Shown: piece by piece, positions 35,066 through 43,741 of the stretch
Layout of the letters: each line of letters begins with the position of its first letter
Position numbering within the stretch: the first letter of the stretch is position 1
Assembly (NCBI RefSeq): GCF_017304635.1
Contig: NZ_JAFKMA010000002.1
Span: 124,001-188,000, forward strand
Length of the DNA: 64,000 nucleotides
Origin: Sphingomonas sp.
GTDB taxonomy: Bacteria > Pseudomonadota > Alphaproteobacteria > Sphingomonadales > Sphingomonadaceae
Reading direction: 5' to 3'
Made by a program: the position numbers and the translations under genes
The notes under the pieces: model-generated
Told to the model about the DNA's origin: nothing
Database searches by the model: none
What the model saw: the letters and a program-made list of their open reading frames with translations, nothing else

Positions 35066-35854
35066 CTAACGCGCCGTGCCCAGCGCCGCGACCGCGCGGT
35101 CGTGGAGGCGGGCGAGGGCGGCGAGCTGGATGCCGGGAGCGCTCGCCAGCACGCCGAACGCCTCCGCGCGGGGCGTGTTGAAGCAGAGCTTGCGACCCAG
35201 CGCGTCGGTCACCGCGCAGCCCGCTTCGCGCGCGATCAGGATGGCGGCGGCGATGTCCCATTCGTGGCCCCAGCGCAGCGTCGCGAGTAGATCGGCATCG
35301 CCCGCCGCGACATGCGCGATGCGCAGCGCGATCGAATTGGGCTTGGGCGTCGCGACTAGGTCGCGATCCTCCCTGGGCAATGTATCGGTCGGGGTGCGCG
35401 ATCCGGCGAACGCGGTGCGGCCGCTATGCGCGATCGGGGCGCCGTTGAGCGTCGCGCCCTTGCCGGCCTCCGCCCGCCAGACCTGGCCGACCGCCGGCGC
35501 GTCGAGCACGGCGATCACCGGTTGCTCGCCCGCGACCAACGCGACCGAGACCGCCCAGCCGGGCCGCCCGCGGACGTAATCGCGCGTGCCGTCGATCGGA
35601 TCGACCACCCACACGCGCCGCTTGCCCAGCCGCACGTGATCGTCGGCAGTCTCCTCCGACAGCCAACCGGCGTCGGGCAACAGCGCCGACAGCCGCTCGC
35701 GCAGCATGGCGTCGACCGCCAGGTCGACCTCGCATACCGGGCTGCCCGCTTCCTTTTCCCAGCGCTTGAAGTCGGTGCGCCACAATTGCAGCGCGTGCGC
35801 GCTCGCCTCCGCCGCGATCGCCGCGACCGCATCGGCGAGACCGGCGTCAGCCAC
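35066..35854 (-). CDS. Inositol-monophosphatase-family phosphatase, CysQ-like 3'(2'),5'-bisphosphate nucleotidase
   Basis: The 262-residue protein has the Mg2+/Li+-sensitive phosphatase signatures: WLSEET (first metal Glu), WVVDPIDGTRDYVRG (the DPxDGT motif) and GHEWDIAAAILIAREAGC (the WDxAA motif). CysQ-type enzymes remove PAP formed during sulphate assimilation, and inositol phosphatase is the alternative. The gene overlaps the end of pmbA by eight bases and is the last of the ubiA-pmbA-cysQ-like unit on the minus strand. Confidence 0.88.
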   Translation of the reverse strand: MADAGLADAVAAIAAEASAHALQLWRTDFKRWEKEAGSPVCEVDLAVDAMLRERLSALLPDAGWLSEETADDHVRLGKRRVWVVDPIDGTRDYVRGRPGWAVSVALVAGEQPVIAVLDAPAVGQVWRAEAGKGATLNGAPIAHSGRTAFAGSRTPTDTLPREDRDLVATPKPNSIALRIAHVAAGDADLLATLRWGHEWDIAAAILIAREAGCAVTDALGRKLCFNTPRAEAFGVLASAPGIQLAALARLHDRAVAALGTAR

Positions 35855-37193
35855 CCGCCACCGTCATCCCGTCGATCCGCAAGGTCGGCACGTTGATCGC
35901 GTAGCGGAACGTCAGGTCGTTGGCCGCGGTCATCGCCGCGAACATCTCGGTCAAATTGCCGGCGATGGTGAATTCCTGGATCGGCCGAGTGAGCTCGCCA
36001 TCCTCGATCAGGAAGCCGGCCGCGCCGCGGCTATAATCGCCGGTGACGCCGTTGACGCCCATGCCGATCAGTTCGGTCACGTAGACGCCACGCGCCACGC
36101 CGTCGAACAGCGCGTCGCGGCTGTCGCTGCCGGCGGCGATGTAGGTGTTGCTGGTCCCAACTCCGGGCGATCCGCCGCCGCCACGCACGGCATGGCCGGT
36201 CGGCTCCAGGCCCAATTGCCGCGCCGAGGCCGAATCGAGCAGCCACGTCTCGAGCACGCCGTCGCTGACGATCGCGGTCGGCGAGACCGCCAGCCCTTCG
36301 CCGTCGAACGGGCGCGAGCGCAGGCCGTGCGGGCGATGGGGATCGTCGCAGAGGGTAATGCCGGGCGCGAACACCTGCTCGCCGAGCCGCCCGAGCAGGA
36401 AGCTGGTCTGCCGTGCGATTGCCGCGCCGGAGATCGCGCCGATCAAATGGCCGATAAGCGACGATCCGATCCGGGGGTCGAAGATCACCGGCATCGGGCC
36501 ACTGGCGGGCTGGATCGGATCGACGCGGGCGATCGCACGCTCGCCGGCGAGGCGCCCGATCGTCGCCGGATCGTCGAGGTGCCGGGCATGGCGGGCGGCG
36601 TGATAGGCGTAGTCGCGCTGCATCCCGCCGCCTTGCCCGGCGAGCACGCTCGCCTGGATCGCTCGGCTGGTCGCCTGGTACGCGCCGGCGAAGCCGTGGC
36701 TGGTGGCGAGCGCGACCGATATGCGCGAGGCGGACGCGCCGCCGCCCTCGCTGTTGGTGACGCCAGCGACGGCGCGCGCGGCATCCTCGGCGGCGAGCGC
36801 GGCTTCCTTCAAGGCGGCGGGCGAGGGGTCTTCGCGGTCGGCGAGGTCGAGATCGGGGACGCTGCCGTGGAGCAGCCGCTCCTCGGGCGCGAGCCCGGCC
36901 CATTGGTCCTCCGGCGCCTCACGCGCCATCGCGACCGCGCGCGCGACCAGCATGTCCATCGCTTCCGACGACAGATCGGAGCTCGACACCGACGCCGACC
37001 GCCGCCCGACGAAGACGCGCAGGGACAGCTCCTCATCCTCCGACCGGCCGACATCCTCGAGCTGGCCGAGCCGCACCGCGACCTCGATGCTGGCGGAGGC
37101 GGCGAGCGAGGCGTCGGCGGCGTCGGCGCCGGCCTTGCGCGCGCGGTCGACGATGTCCTGGGCGCGGGTTTGCGCAATGTCGGGGGTCAGCAT
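35847..37193 (-). CDS. pmbA: TldD/PmbA-family metalloprotease component PmbA (TldE)
   Basis: PmbA (TldE) forms a heterodimer with TldD that cleaves small peptides and modified precursors. TldD holds the zinc HExxxH motif and PmbA usually lacks it, and none is seen here. The 448 residues show the family's N-terminal domain (EDEELSLRVFVGRRSASVSS) and C-terminal beta domain (PVIFDPRIGSSLIGHLIGAI, VSPTAIVSDGVLETWLLDSA, GMGVNGVTGDYSRGAAGFLI, TIAGNLTEMF). tldD is not in the window. It lies between ubiA (31 nt upstream) and the CysQ-like gene. Confidence 0.93.
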   Translation of the reverse strand: MLTPDIAQTRAQDIVDRARKAGADAADASLAASASIEVAVRLGQLEDVGRSEDEELSLRVFVGRRSASVSSSDLSSEAMDMLVARAVAMAREAPEDQWAGLAPEERLLHGSVPDLDLADREDPSPAALKEAALAAEDAARAVAGVTNSEGGGASASRISVALATSHGFAGAYQATSRAIQASVLAGQGGGMQRDYAYHAARHARHLDDPATIGRLAGERAIARVDPIQPASGPMPVIFDPRIGSSLIGHLIGAISGAAIARQTSFLLGRLGEQVFAPGITLCDDPHRPHGLRSRPFDGEGLAVSPTAIVSDGVLETWLLDSASARQLGLEPTGHAVRGGGGSPGVGTSNTYIAAGSDSRDALFDGVARGVYVTELIGMGVNGVTGDYSRGAAGFLIEDGELTRPIQEFTIAGNLTEMFAAMTAANDLTFRYAINVPTLRIDGMTVAGG

Positions 37194-37224
37194 GGCCGCG
37201 ACTTAGGAAGCGCGCGGCCGAACG

Positions 37225-38142
37225 TCAAAAGCTGGTTTGCCCGATCACCAGGCAGGCGAGGAAGACGAGCAGCCCGGTGAATCGATTCGCGCGGAACCGA
37301 TCGAGCGCGTTGGCGCCGTCGGCGGGGTGGAGCGTCGCGACTTGCCAGCCGAGGTGCATGGCGGCGGGGAGCAGCGCGAGCAGCACCAGCGGATCGGCGC
37401 GCAGTTGCCAGAAGGCGGCGGCCCACAATGCGAGCGCCACGGCGTAGAAGCCTGCCACGCCCGCCCGCACGTTGCCGCCCAGCGCCCGGGCTGACGACCG
37501 CACCCCGACCAACGCGTCGTCCTCGACATCCTGCAACGCATAGATCGTGTCGTATCCGATCACCCACGCGATCGACCCGGCATACAGCAGCAGCCCGGGC
37601 AGTGACAGATAGCCGACGATCTCGCTCCACCCGACCAGGGCCGCCCAGGAAAACACCAGCCCCAGCCACGCCTGCGGCCACCAGGTGATGCGTTTCATGA
37701 ACGGATAGGCGGCGACCGGGGCGATGCTCACGAGCGCCACGACCTGGGCGTAGCGGTCGAACTGCCACAGCACGACCAGCCCGATCGCACAGAGCAAGGC
37801 GAGCCACGCCCACGCCGCCGTCACCGACACCGCTCCCGATGCGAGCGGGCGGCTGCGCGTCCGCGCGACCTGTCGGTCGAGGTCGCGATCGACGATGTCG
37901 TTGTAGACGCACCCGGCGCCACGCATCGCGACGCTGCCCAGCGCGATCCACAGGATCAGGTCCCACCGCTCGACCGCCCCCCGAGCGAGCGCGATGCTCC
38001 ACGCGCCGGGCCAGAACAGCAATTGCCACCCGATCGGGCGGTCGAACCGCGCGAGCAAGGCGAAGGCGCGGGGACGCGAGGGCAGGCGGCCGATCAGCCC
38101 GCGATATTGCGAATCCGGGACGATGTCTGGCGTGGCGTTCAT
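37225..38142 (-). CDS. ubiA: 4-hydroxybenzoate polyprenyltransferase
   Basis: UbiA joins the polyprenyl chain to 4-hydroxybenzoate in ubiquinone synthesis at the inner membrane. The 305-residue protein has about eight hydrophobic helices and both Asp-rich motifs: NDIVDRDLDRQVARTRSRPL (first) and YDTIYALQDVEDDALVGVRS (second), which bind the Mg2+-diphosphate. The opening ARFDRPIGWQLLFWPGAW is also typical of UbiA. It is the first gene of a minus-strand unit with pmbA and a CysQ-like phosphatase, and divergent from the DUF2147 gene. Confidence 0.95.
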   Translation of the reverse strand: MNATPDIVPDSQYRGLIGRLPSRPRAFALLARFDRPIGWQLLFWPGAWSIALARGAVERWDLILWIALGSVAMRGAGCVYNDIVDRDLDRQVARTRSRPLASGAVSVTAAWAWLALLCAIGLVVLWQFDRYAQVVALVSIAPVAAYPFMKRITWWPQAWLGLVFSWAALVGWSEIVGYLSLPGLLLYAGSIAWVIGYDTIYALQDVEDDALVGVRSSARALGGNVRAGVAGFYAVALALWAAAFWQLRADPLVLLALLPAAMHLGWQVATLHPADGANALDRFRANRFTGLLVFLACLVIGQTSF

Positions 38143-38258
38143 CGGCTGGTCACTACCGTGATGCTATTTGCCGCACCAGCGCCACGCTTTGCCCCAATCC
38201 CGTCACACCTTGTTCGCAGGAACGGAAACGGGGGGCCGTTTGTTGGAGTGTCGGAACT

Positions 38259-38705
38259 ATGGCCTTTTCCCGGAACACTCTGCTCGTCGCGATCGCCGCC
38301 ACGGCCATCGTCGGCGGCGCGGCAAGCGCCGCCTCGACCGCTTTTCCCGACCCTGCGCCGACGCCGTCGCAATCGTGGGTGGGGGTGTGGCGCAACACCA
38401 ACAACACGATGCACATCCGCGCGACGCCGTGCGGATCGGGCAGCATGTGCGGAGTCGTCGTCTGGGCAAACGACCAGGCCAAGGCCGACGTCGCGGCCAA
38501 GGGGCGCAACATCATCGGCATGCAATTGTTCAGCGGTTTTCGCCAGACCGCGCCGATGGAGTGGAGGGGCAGCGTGTTCGTGCCCACCGTCGGCCGCAAC
38601 TTTTCTGGCAAGATCACGTTGATCGATCATGACAGCCTGGTCGCGGTCGGCTGCCTATTCGCCGGCATCGGGTGCCAGACCCGGCACTGGACGCGATTGT
38701 CCTGA
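38259..38705 (+). CDS. Exported DUF2147-family protein
   Basis: A 148-residue secreted protein with an N-terminal signal peptide (MAFSRNTLLVAIAATAIVGG, cleavage near ASA). The mature part has WVGVWRNTNNTMHIRATPCG and a lipocalin-like small beta fold, ending in CLFAGIGCQTRHWTRL, as in DUF2147 proteins. Four cysteines in two close pairs (C58/C64 region and C132/C138 region) could form disulphides. The function is unknown. The ATG at 38259 follows TTGGAG. It is divergent from ubiA. Confidence 0.8.
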   Translation: MAFSRNTLLVAIAATAIVGGAASAASTAFPDPAPTPSQSWVGVWRNTNNTMHIRATPCGSGSMCGVVVWANDQAKADVAAKGRNIIGMQLFSGFRQTAPMEWRGSVFVPTVGRNFSGKITLIDHDSLVAVGCLFAGIGCQTRHWTRLS

Positions 38706-38729
38706 ACGGGGGGAGATTAGGGGGCGCCG

Positions 38730-38879
38730 TTGGTTCATATCTCGGTCGCCATCGCCCGCTTCGTCGAATCGCTGTTCTGGGGCATCGCCCAAGCCGCGGG
38801 GCTCGCGCTGATCGGCACGGCGTTCGCGATCGCTGTGCTGCTGGTGAGTTGGCGCCACATGCGGCGGCGGCGGCGCTGA
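38730..38879 (+). CDS. Possible 49-residue single-pass membrane protein, TTG start
   Basis: Between the DUF2147 gene and rsmE an open frame starts with TTG at 38730, behind GGGGGAGATTAG. It encodes HISVAIARFVESLFWGIAQA, a hydrophobic run (LALIGTAFAIAVLLVSW), and an arginine-rich end RHMRRRRR. The positive C-terminus after one helix is a plausible small membrane protein. The start codon is not ATG and no homologue is known to me, so it may be chance. The rest of 38706-38975 shows nothing else. Confidence 0.3.
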   Translation: MVHISVAIARFVESLFWGIAQAAGLALIGTAFAIAVLLVSWRHMRRRRR

Positions 38880-38975
38880 TCCGGAGCGTCCGGCCGCCGC
38901 GCGTCGGGCGAAGGCTCGCGTAAGCGGCGTGAACGAAGCAATGTCCTTGTCCGACGTTCGCGGTAAGAGAGCGTC

Positions 38976-39722
38976 ATGCCCGCCACCCCAGCCTGGCCGC
39001 CGCGGTCGACCCCGCGCCTGTTCGTCGAGACGCCGCTCGCGCTCGGCGCTTCGGTGCCCGTCGAGGGCGGGCAGGCGCATTACCTCGTCTCGGTCCTGCG
39101 GCTGAAGGCCGGCGATCCGGTCAAGCTGTTCGACGATGCGACGGGCGAGTGGCTCGGCATCGCGGCGAGCGTCGGCAAGCGCGCGGTCGTGCTCGACGTG
39201 ACGCAGCAGCTACGCCCGCGCGAGCCGGTGCCCGACCTCTGGCTATGCGCTGCGCCGATCAAGAAGGGGCGGATCGACTGGGTGGCGGAAAAGGCGGCGG
39301 AACTGGGCGTCGCGCGGCTGGTCCCCGTGCTGACGCGGCGAACGGTAGTCGACCGGCTCAACGTCGAGCGCTTGCGCGCGCACATGATTGAGGCGGCGGA
39401 GCAATGCGACCGTACCGCGCTGCCCGACCTCGCCGATCCGGTGAAGCTCGACGCGCTGCTGCGCGACTGGCCGGCGGACCGCGCGCTGTTCTTCGCGGAT
39501 GAGACCGGCGGCACGTCCGCCGCCGCCGCGATGGCGGCGCATCTCGGCCCGGCGGCGATCCTGATCGGGCCGGAGGGCGGCTTCGACGAGGCCGAGCGCA
39601 CCGCGATCCGCGCTGTACCCCGGGCAGTCGGCATCGGGCTCGGCCCTCGCATCCTGCGCGCCGAAACCGCGGCGGCGGCGGCGATCGCGGTGTGGATGAG
39701 TGCGGCGGGGGATTGGCAGTAG
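38976..39722 (+). CDS. rsmE: 16S rRNA (uracil-1498-N3)-methyltransferase
   Basis: RsmE methylates U1498 of 16S rRNA in the assembled 30S subunit. The 248-residue protein has the N-terminal PUA-like part (QAHYLVSVLRLKAGDPVKLF) and the SPOUT knot: LWLCAAPIKKGRIDWVAEKA, the SAM-binding AAILIGPEGGFDEAER, and GIGLGPRILRAETAAAAA at the end. All the family motifs are present and the length is normal. An NTF2-like gene follows after 44 nt. Confidence 0.94.
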   Translation: MPATPAWPPRSTPRLFVETPLALGASVPVEGGQAHYLVSVLRLKAGDPVKLFDDATGEWLGIAASVGKRAVVLDVTQQLRPREPVPDLWLCAAPIKKGRIDWVAEKAAELGVARLVPVLTRRTVVDRLNVERLRAHMIEAAEQCDRTALPDLADPVKLDALLRDWPADRALFFADETGGTSAAAAMAAHLGPAAILIGPEGGFDEAERTAIRAVPRAVGIGLGPRILRAETAAAAAIAVWMSAAGDWQ

Positions 39723-39766
39723 CGCAGCGGTGAACTAACACAGCGGCACACCAGAGGGGCCGCCAC

Positions 39767-40189
39767 ATGATTCGCACCGCCATTGCCGCCATCGCCGTCG
39801 TCGCATCCGTTCCCGCTGTCGCTGCCCCCGCCCGTACCGCCGATCCGGTCGCTGCCGTCGAAGCCTTCGCCGCCGCGCAACGCGCGTTCGACCAGACCGC
39901 GCTTGTCGAGGTGACCGCGCCCGATTTCGTCGAGATCTCGCCGCTCGGCGAAGTCGATCCGCGCGACCGCATGCTGGGCTTCTACGCCCCTGACAAGAAG
40001 GTCGCCGGGCCGCCCGTCACGATGGACGAGCGTACCGTCCGGACATCGGGCAATCTCGCCATCGTTACCGTGCGGTACGCGATCGGCGAGCATGCGCTGC
40101 GCGCCGTCTACGTCGTGCGCCGCGATGCCGGGCAATGGCGGCTCGTTTCGGCACAATATACTCCGATCCGTGTCGTGAAGCCGGCCTGA
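39767..40189 (+). CDS. Exported NTF2-like (DUF4440-type) protein
   Basis: A 140-residue protein with a signal peptide (MIRTAIAAIAVVASVPAVAA) followed by an NTF2-like fold: VAAVEAFAAAQRAFDQTALV (helix with the usual spacing), the strand pair FVEISPLGEVDPRD, and GQWRLVSAQYTPIR at the C-terminus. SnoaL/DUF4440 proteins of this size are usually of unknown function. It ends 56 nt before gshA, and the two may be co-transcribed. Confidence 0.78.
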   Translation: MIRTAIAAIAVVASVPAVAAPARTADPVAAVEAFAAAQRAFDQTALVEVTAPDFVEISPLGEVDPRDRMLGFYAPDKKVAGPPVTMDERTVRTSGNLAIVTVRYAIGEHALRAVYVVRRDAGQWRLVSAQYTPIRVVKPA

Positions 40190-40245
40190 TCGCGGTCAAT
40201 GACGAGCCTCTGGCGCGGGGCCCGGCGCCTCGCTACATGCGCGCC

Positions 40246-41619
40246 ATGACGACGAAGACCGTTTCAAACAGCAACGCAGCGGTCATCGACAGCCGCGACC
40301 AGCTGATCGCCTATTTCGCCGATGGCGAGAAGCCGGCGGCGCGCTGGCGGATCGGCACCGAGCACGAGAAATTCGTCTATCGCACCACCGATCATCGCGC
40401 CCCCGGCTGGGACGATGCCGGCGGCATCCGCGACCTGCTCAACGGCCTGACCGAGTTCGGCTGGCGGCCGGTCGAGGAAAACGGCAAGATCATCGCGCTG
40501 ACCGGCGCCGACGGCTCGGTCAGCCTGGAACCGGCCGGCCAGTTCGAGCTGTCGGGCGCGCCGCTCGACAATCTGCACCAGACCTGCGCGGAGACCGGGC
40601 GGCACCTCGAACAGGTGAAAGCGATCGGCGACCGACTCGGGCTCGGCTTCCTCGGCATGGGGATGTGGCCAGACAAGACGCGCGCCGAACTGCCGGTGAT
40701 GCCCAAGGGCCGCTACGCGATCATGCTGCGCCACATGCCGCGTGTGGGGTCGCTCGGGCTCGACATGATGCTGCGGACCTGTACCATTCAGGTTAATCTG
40801 GACTATAGTTCGGAAGCCGACATGGCGAAGAAGTTCCGCGTCGGCCTCGCGCTACAGCCGCTGGCGACGGCGTTGTTCGCCAATTCGCCGTTCACCGAAG
40901 GCAAGCCCAACGGCATGCTGTCGTACCGCAGCCATATCTGGTCGGACACCGACGCCGCGCGCACCGGCATGCTGCCCTTCGTGTTCGAGGACGGGTTCGG
41001 CTACGAACGCTATGCCGATTATGCGCTCGATGTGCCGATGTACTTTGTCTATCGCGACGGCCGGTATATCGACGCGGCAGGCCTGAGCTTCCGCGATTTC
41101 CTCGACGGCAAGCTGTCGGTGCTGCCGGGCGAGAAGCCGACGATCGAGGATTGGGTCGACCATCTGTCGACCGCCTTCCCCGAAGTGCGGCTGAAGACCT
41201 TCCTGGAGATGCGCGGGGCGGATGGCGGGCCGTGGGGACGGATCTGCGCGCTGCCGGCGCTGTGGGTCGGGCTGCTCTACGACCAGGGCGCGCTCGACGC
41301 GGCGTGGGATTTGGTCAAGGACTGGTCGATGGGCGACCGCGAGGCGCTGCGCAACGCGGTGCCGCGACTGGCGCTCGACGCGCCGCTGCCGGGCGGCGGC
41401 AAGCTGCGCGATATCGCCGGCGAGGTGCTCGACATCGCGCATGCCGGGCTCGCCGCGCGTGGGCGGACCGATGCCGGCGGCTCGAACGAGACCGGCTTCC
41501 TCGATCCGCTGCGCGAGGTGGTGCGGACCGGCAAGGTGCCGGCACAGGTGCTGCTCGATCGCTATGACGGCGAATGGGGCGGGGACATCTCGCGCATCTA
41601 TGGCGAGATGAGTTTCTAG
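40246..41619 (+). CDS. gshA: Glutamate-cysteine ligase, plant/proteobacterial type
   Basis: The first enzyme of glutathione synthesis, joining glutamate and cysteine with ATP. At 457 residues it is the plant-like class used by alphaproteobacteria. Motifs include WRIGTEHEKFVYR (the ATP-glutamate site), SVSLEPAGQFELSGAPL, LRTCTIQVNLDYSSEADM, and FEDGFGYERYADYALDVPMY. The ATG at 40246 precedes a short polar leader and is the best start; frame upstream overlaps the NTF2 gene. Glutathione made here would serve the GSTs at 14606-15962. The stop codon overlaps the stop of the convergent gene by sharing CTAG. Confidence 0.93.
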   Translation: MTTKTVSNSNAAVIDSRDQLIAYFADGEKPAARWRIGTEHEKFVYRTTDHRAPGWDDAGGIRDLLNGLTEFGWRPVEENGKIIALTGADGSVSLEPAGQFELSGAPLDNLHQTCAETGRHLEQVKAIGDRLGLGFLGMGMWPDKTRAELPVMPKGRYAIMLRHMPRVGSLGLDMMLRTCTIQVNLDYSSEADMAKKFRVGLALQPLATALFANSPFTEGKPNGMLSYRSHIWSDTDAARTGMLPFVFEDGFGYERYADYALDVPMYFVYRDGRYIDAAGLSFRDFLDGKLSVLPGEKPTIEDWVDHLSTAFPEVRLKTFLEMRGADGGPWGRICALPALWVGLLYDQGALDAAWDLVKDWSMGDREALRNAVPRLALDAPLPGGGKLRDIAGEVLDIAHAGLAARGRTDAGGSNETGFLDPLREVVRTGKVPAQVLLDRYDGEWGGDISRIYGEMSF

Positions 41620-42917
41620 CCCGCGGTCTTCACGCCCTTCAGCCAGCGGAAGAAGCGCGGGACGGCGCCGTTGCGCTCCATCCACTGATAATATTCCTCG
41701 TAGGCCGGGTCGGCGCGCAAGTGCCGCTCCTCGGTCCGCGCGCGCCAGTAATAGACGCCGGCGATCGCCCCCATGATCGCGGTGGCGCGGATCGCATCGA
41801 CCCAGCTGCCCGTCGTCAGGAACGGCAGCGTCGCCAGCATCCAGAACAGGTTCTTCGCCAGATATGCCGGGTGCCGCGACCAGGCGTACGGCCCGTTGGT
41901 GATGATCCCGCGATTGGTGAGGTTGGAAAAGCGCAGGCCGAACGCAACCGTCGCCCAGGCATAGATCGCGGTCAGCCCGACCAGCGCCGCGCCCACCACC
42001 ATCAGCGCCGGCGGCGACCCTGCCAGCCACGCCGCCCAGCCGTCCTCGCCGCGCGTCCCCGGGCGATAATCGAGCGGCCCGCCATCGCCCATCAGCACGA
42101 ACGGCGGGTAGCAGATCAGCGCCGCGGTCCACCCGGCCGCATACGGATTGGCGGTGCGGATGTGGCTGTCGAGCGGGCGCAGCGCGAGCAGGTAGCCGGC
42201 GGTCGCGAACGCCACGTCGACCATGAACATGAAGGTGATGAGCGCCTTCGCCAGCGCGACCGGATCGCGCACCGCCTGGCCCAGGTCGGCATTGACGAAC
42301 ATCCCGAACCCCGGCGGAACGATCGCCAGCATGAAGGCGATGAAGAAGCCCTTGACCGTCCAACTGCGCAGGTGATTCCAGATCGCCTCGCGGTCGATCG
42401 CCACGTCGAGCCCCATCAGCCATGCGCCGAGCGCCCAGCAGCCGTCCTTCGGCTCGACCATGTAGCGGTCGAGCCAGATCGTGTAGGGGATCGATAGCAC
42501 GAACAGCACCGGCGCTGCTCCCATCAGGCACCACATCGCGAACGCGAATCCGTCCTGCCAATAGAAGCGCCCGATCGCATATACCGCGGCGATCCCCGCC
42601 CAGGTCAGCCACAGCCCGGCGAGCTTGGCGATCGACCCGTCGATCGTCTCGCGCCACGGCTTGGGGGCGGCCCAGTCGATCCCGGTCGTGGCGTTGCGGT
42701 GGACCTTGGCCACGATCACCGACCACAGCACCATCGGCAACGCGGTCGCGGCGACATTGACGAGCGCCGCATACGGCCCGTCCATCCCAAACCACTTCGC
42801 GACACCGACCCAGATCAGCATGCCGACGAGGCCCGCAAGCCCGGTTCCCCCCGTCACCGCGGAGGCGGGACACGGATCGGCCTTGGCCGCGGCGGCGAGC
42901 GTCGGATCGTGATACAT
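41616..42917 (-). CDS. Polytopic membrane protein with C-terminal ICMT/PEMT-type methyltransferase domain
   Basis: The 433-residue protein has about ten hydrophobic helices. The last 130 residues carry the isoprenylcysteine-carboxyl-methyltransferase/phospholipid-methyltransferase signature NRGIITNGPYAWSRHPAYLA followed by ARTEERHLRADPAYEEYYQW, which binds S-adenosylmethionine. The larger membrane part is not one I can name. Because no prenylated protein is expected here, a lipid or small-molecule methyl acceptor is more likely. The gene is convergent with gshA, sharing CTAG, and starts upstream of tRNA-Gly. Confidence 0.75.
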   Translation of the reverse strand: MYHDPTLAAAAKADPCPASAVTGGTGLAGLVGMLIWVGVAKWFGMDGPYAALVNVAATALPMVLWSVIVAKVHRNATTGIDWAAPKPWRETIDGSIAKLAGLWLTWAGIAAVYAIGRFYWQDGFAFAMWCLMGAAPVLFVLSIPYTIWLDRYMVEPKDGCWALGAWLMGLDVAIDREAIWNHLRSWTVKGFFIAFMLAIVPPGFGMFVNADLGQAVRDPVALAKALITFMFMVDVAFATAGYLLALRPLDSHIRTANPYAAGWTAALICYPPFVLMGDGGPLDYRPGTRGEDGWAAWLAGSPPALMVVGAALVGLTAIYAWATVAFGLRFSNLTNRGIITNGPYAWSRHPAYLAKNLFWMLATLPFLTTGSWVDAIRATAIMGAIAGVYYWRARTEERHLRADPAYEEYYQWMERNGAVPRFFRWLKGVKTAG

Positions 42918-43023
42918 GCGCGCGACACTAGCCGCCGAATGGTAAACACGCCGTCAAGGACGACCGCGTCCGGAAGACCGCCTTGCGGACCCGCCCCCGA
43001 CCCGCTACCCGCATCGCTACGGC

Positions 43024-43097
43024 GCGGGTGTAGCTCAATGGTAGAGCAGAAGCCTTCCAAGCTTACGACGAGGGTTCGATTCCCTTCACCCGCTCCA
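43024..43097 (+). tRNA. tRNA-Gly (anticodon TCC)
   Basis: A 74-nt cloverleaf: acceptor GCGGGTG pairs with CACCCGC. The anticodon loop CTTCCAA carries TCC at 43056-43058, reading GGA. The T arm reads GAGGG-TTCGATT-CCCTT, and CCA is encoded at the 3' end. Confidence 0.97.
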
Positions 43098-43142
43098 CCG
43101 CCGCCAAGATTCAGCATAGCTAAATCGCGGATGGCGGCGGTT

Positions 43143-43190
43143 CGGCCGGCTCCGCTTGCGGCGACCGACGGCGTGGCGCCGCCACGCCGC
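43143..43190 (-). repeat. Two-stem-loop intergenic repeat (family 2), divergent copy
   Basis: On the minus strand: stem GCGTGGC-GGC-GCCACGC, CGTCGG, a stem CCGC-AA-GCGG, then GCCGGCCG. It fills the gap between tRNA-Gly and the end of the convergent lipoprotein gene. Confidence 0.55.
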
Positions 43191-43198
43191 AGCGCGAA

Positions 43199-43582
43199 CT
43201 AGTCCGATCCCTTCGGCAAAACCTTGGTGCCCGACGGCAGGCGAGTCTTCGCCTGGGGCGTGCCGCTGACGGTGAAGACGCCGCCGGGGAGCAGGGTCAC
43301 GTAATAATCGCCGGTGTCGTTGCAGGTCACCAGCCAAACCTGGTGGCCGTTGTCGCGCGGGCGGTCGGTGATCTTGACGACCTTGTCGCACTGATAGTCG
43401 GCGTCGTAGATCGCCTTGTAGAAGGTGATCTCGCGCTGTTTCGGGGTGAGGGCGGCGATCTTCGCCTCCATCGGGTCGGTCGTCGGGGTCGCGGCCGGTG
43501 CGGTACCGTTGCCGCCCGAAGACGGCTGGCCGCACCCGGCGAGCAACGCACCGCCCATCACCACAGCCAGTCCGGTCTTCAT
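43199..43582 (-). CDS. Putative lipoprotein of unknown function
   Basis: The 127-residue product starts MKTGLAVVMGGALLAGCGQP, with a lipobox LLAG-C, then a Ser/Gly/Thr/Pro-rich linker. It should be lipidated and membrane-anchored. The mature domain (ITFYKAIYDADYQCDKVVKI, then QVWLVTCNDTGDYYVTLLPG) has two cysteines and a short beta pattern, a composition common in small uncharacterised sphingomonad lipoproteins. The ATG at 43582 is preferred to one at 43615 because it sets the signal peptide. It is divergent from the sugar transferase gene. Confidence 0.72.
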   Translation of the reverse strand: MKTGLAVVMGGALLAGCGQPSSGGNGTAPAATPTTDPMEAKIAALTPKQREITFYKAIYDADYQCDKVVKITDRPRDNGHQVWLVTCNDTGDYYVTLLPGGVFTVSGTPQAKTRLPSGTKVLPKGSD

Positions 43583-43741
43583 CGCCCTTCTCCCTTCGCG
43601 GTCGCGGCACGCCAACGCCCGAGCGGCCGACAGGTTACGGAATTGCCGCGTTCAGCGTTTGTTTGTCAATTTCTGCGACAGCCCGGCCGAGACCCGTGTC
43701 GGCAGACCTTACACGCCGCCTGCGGGGTCGAGAGGGCGACG

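Noticed and set aside
43583-43741. Sigma-54 promoter before the sugar-phosphate transferase
   Set aside because: A GGCACG sequence is present, but the GC expected ten bases after the GG is missing.
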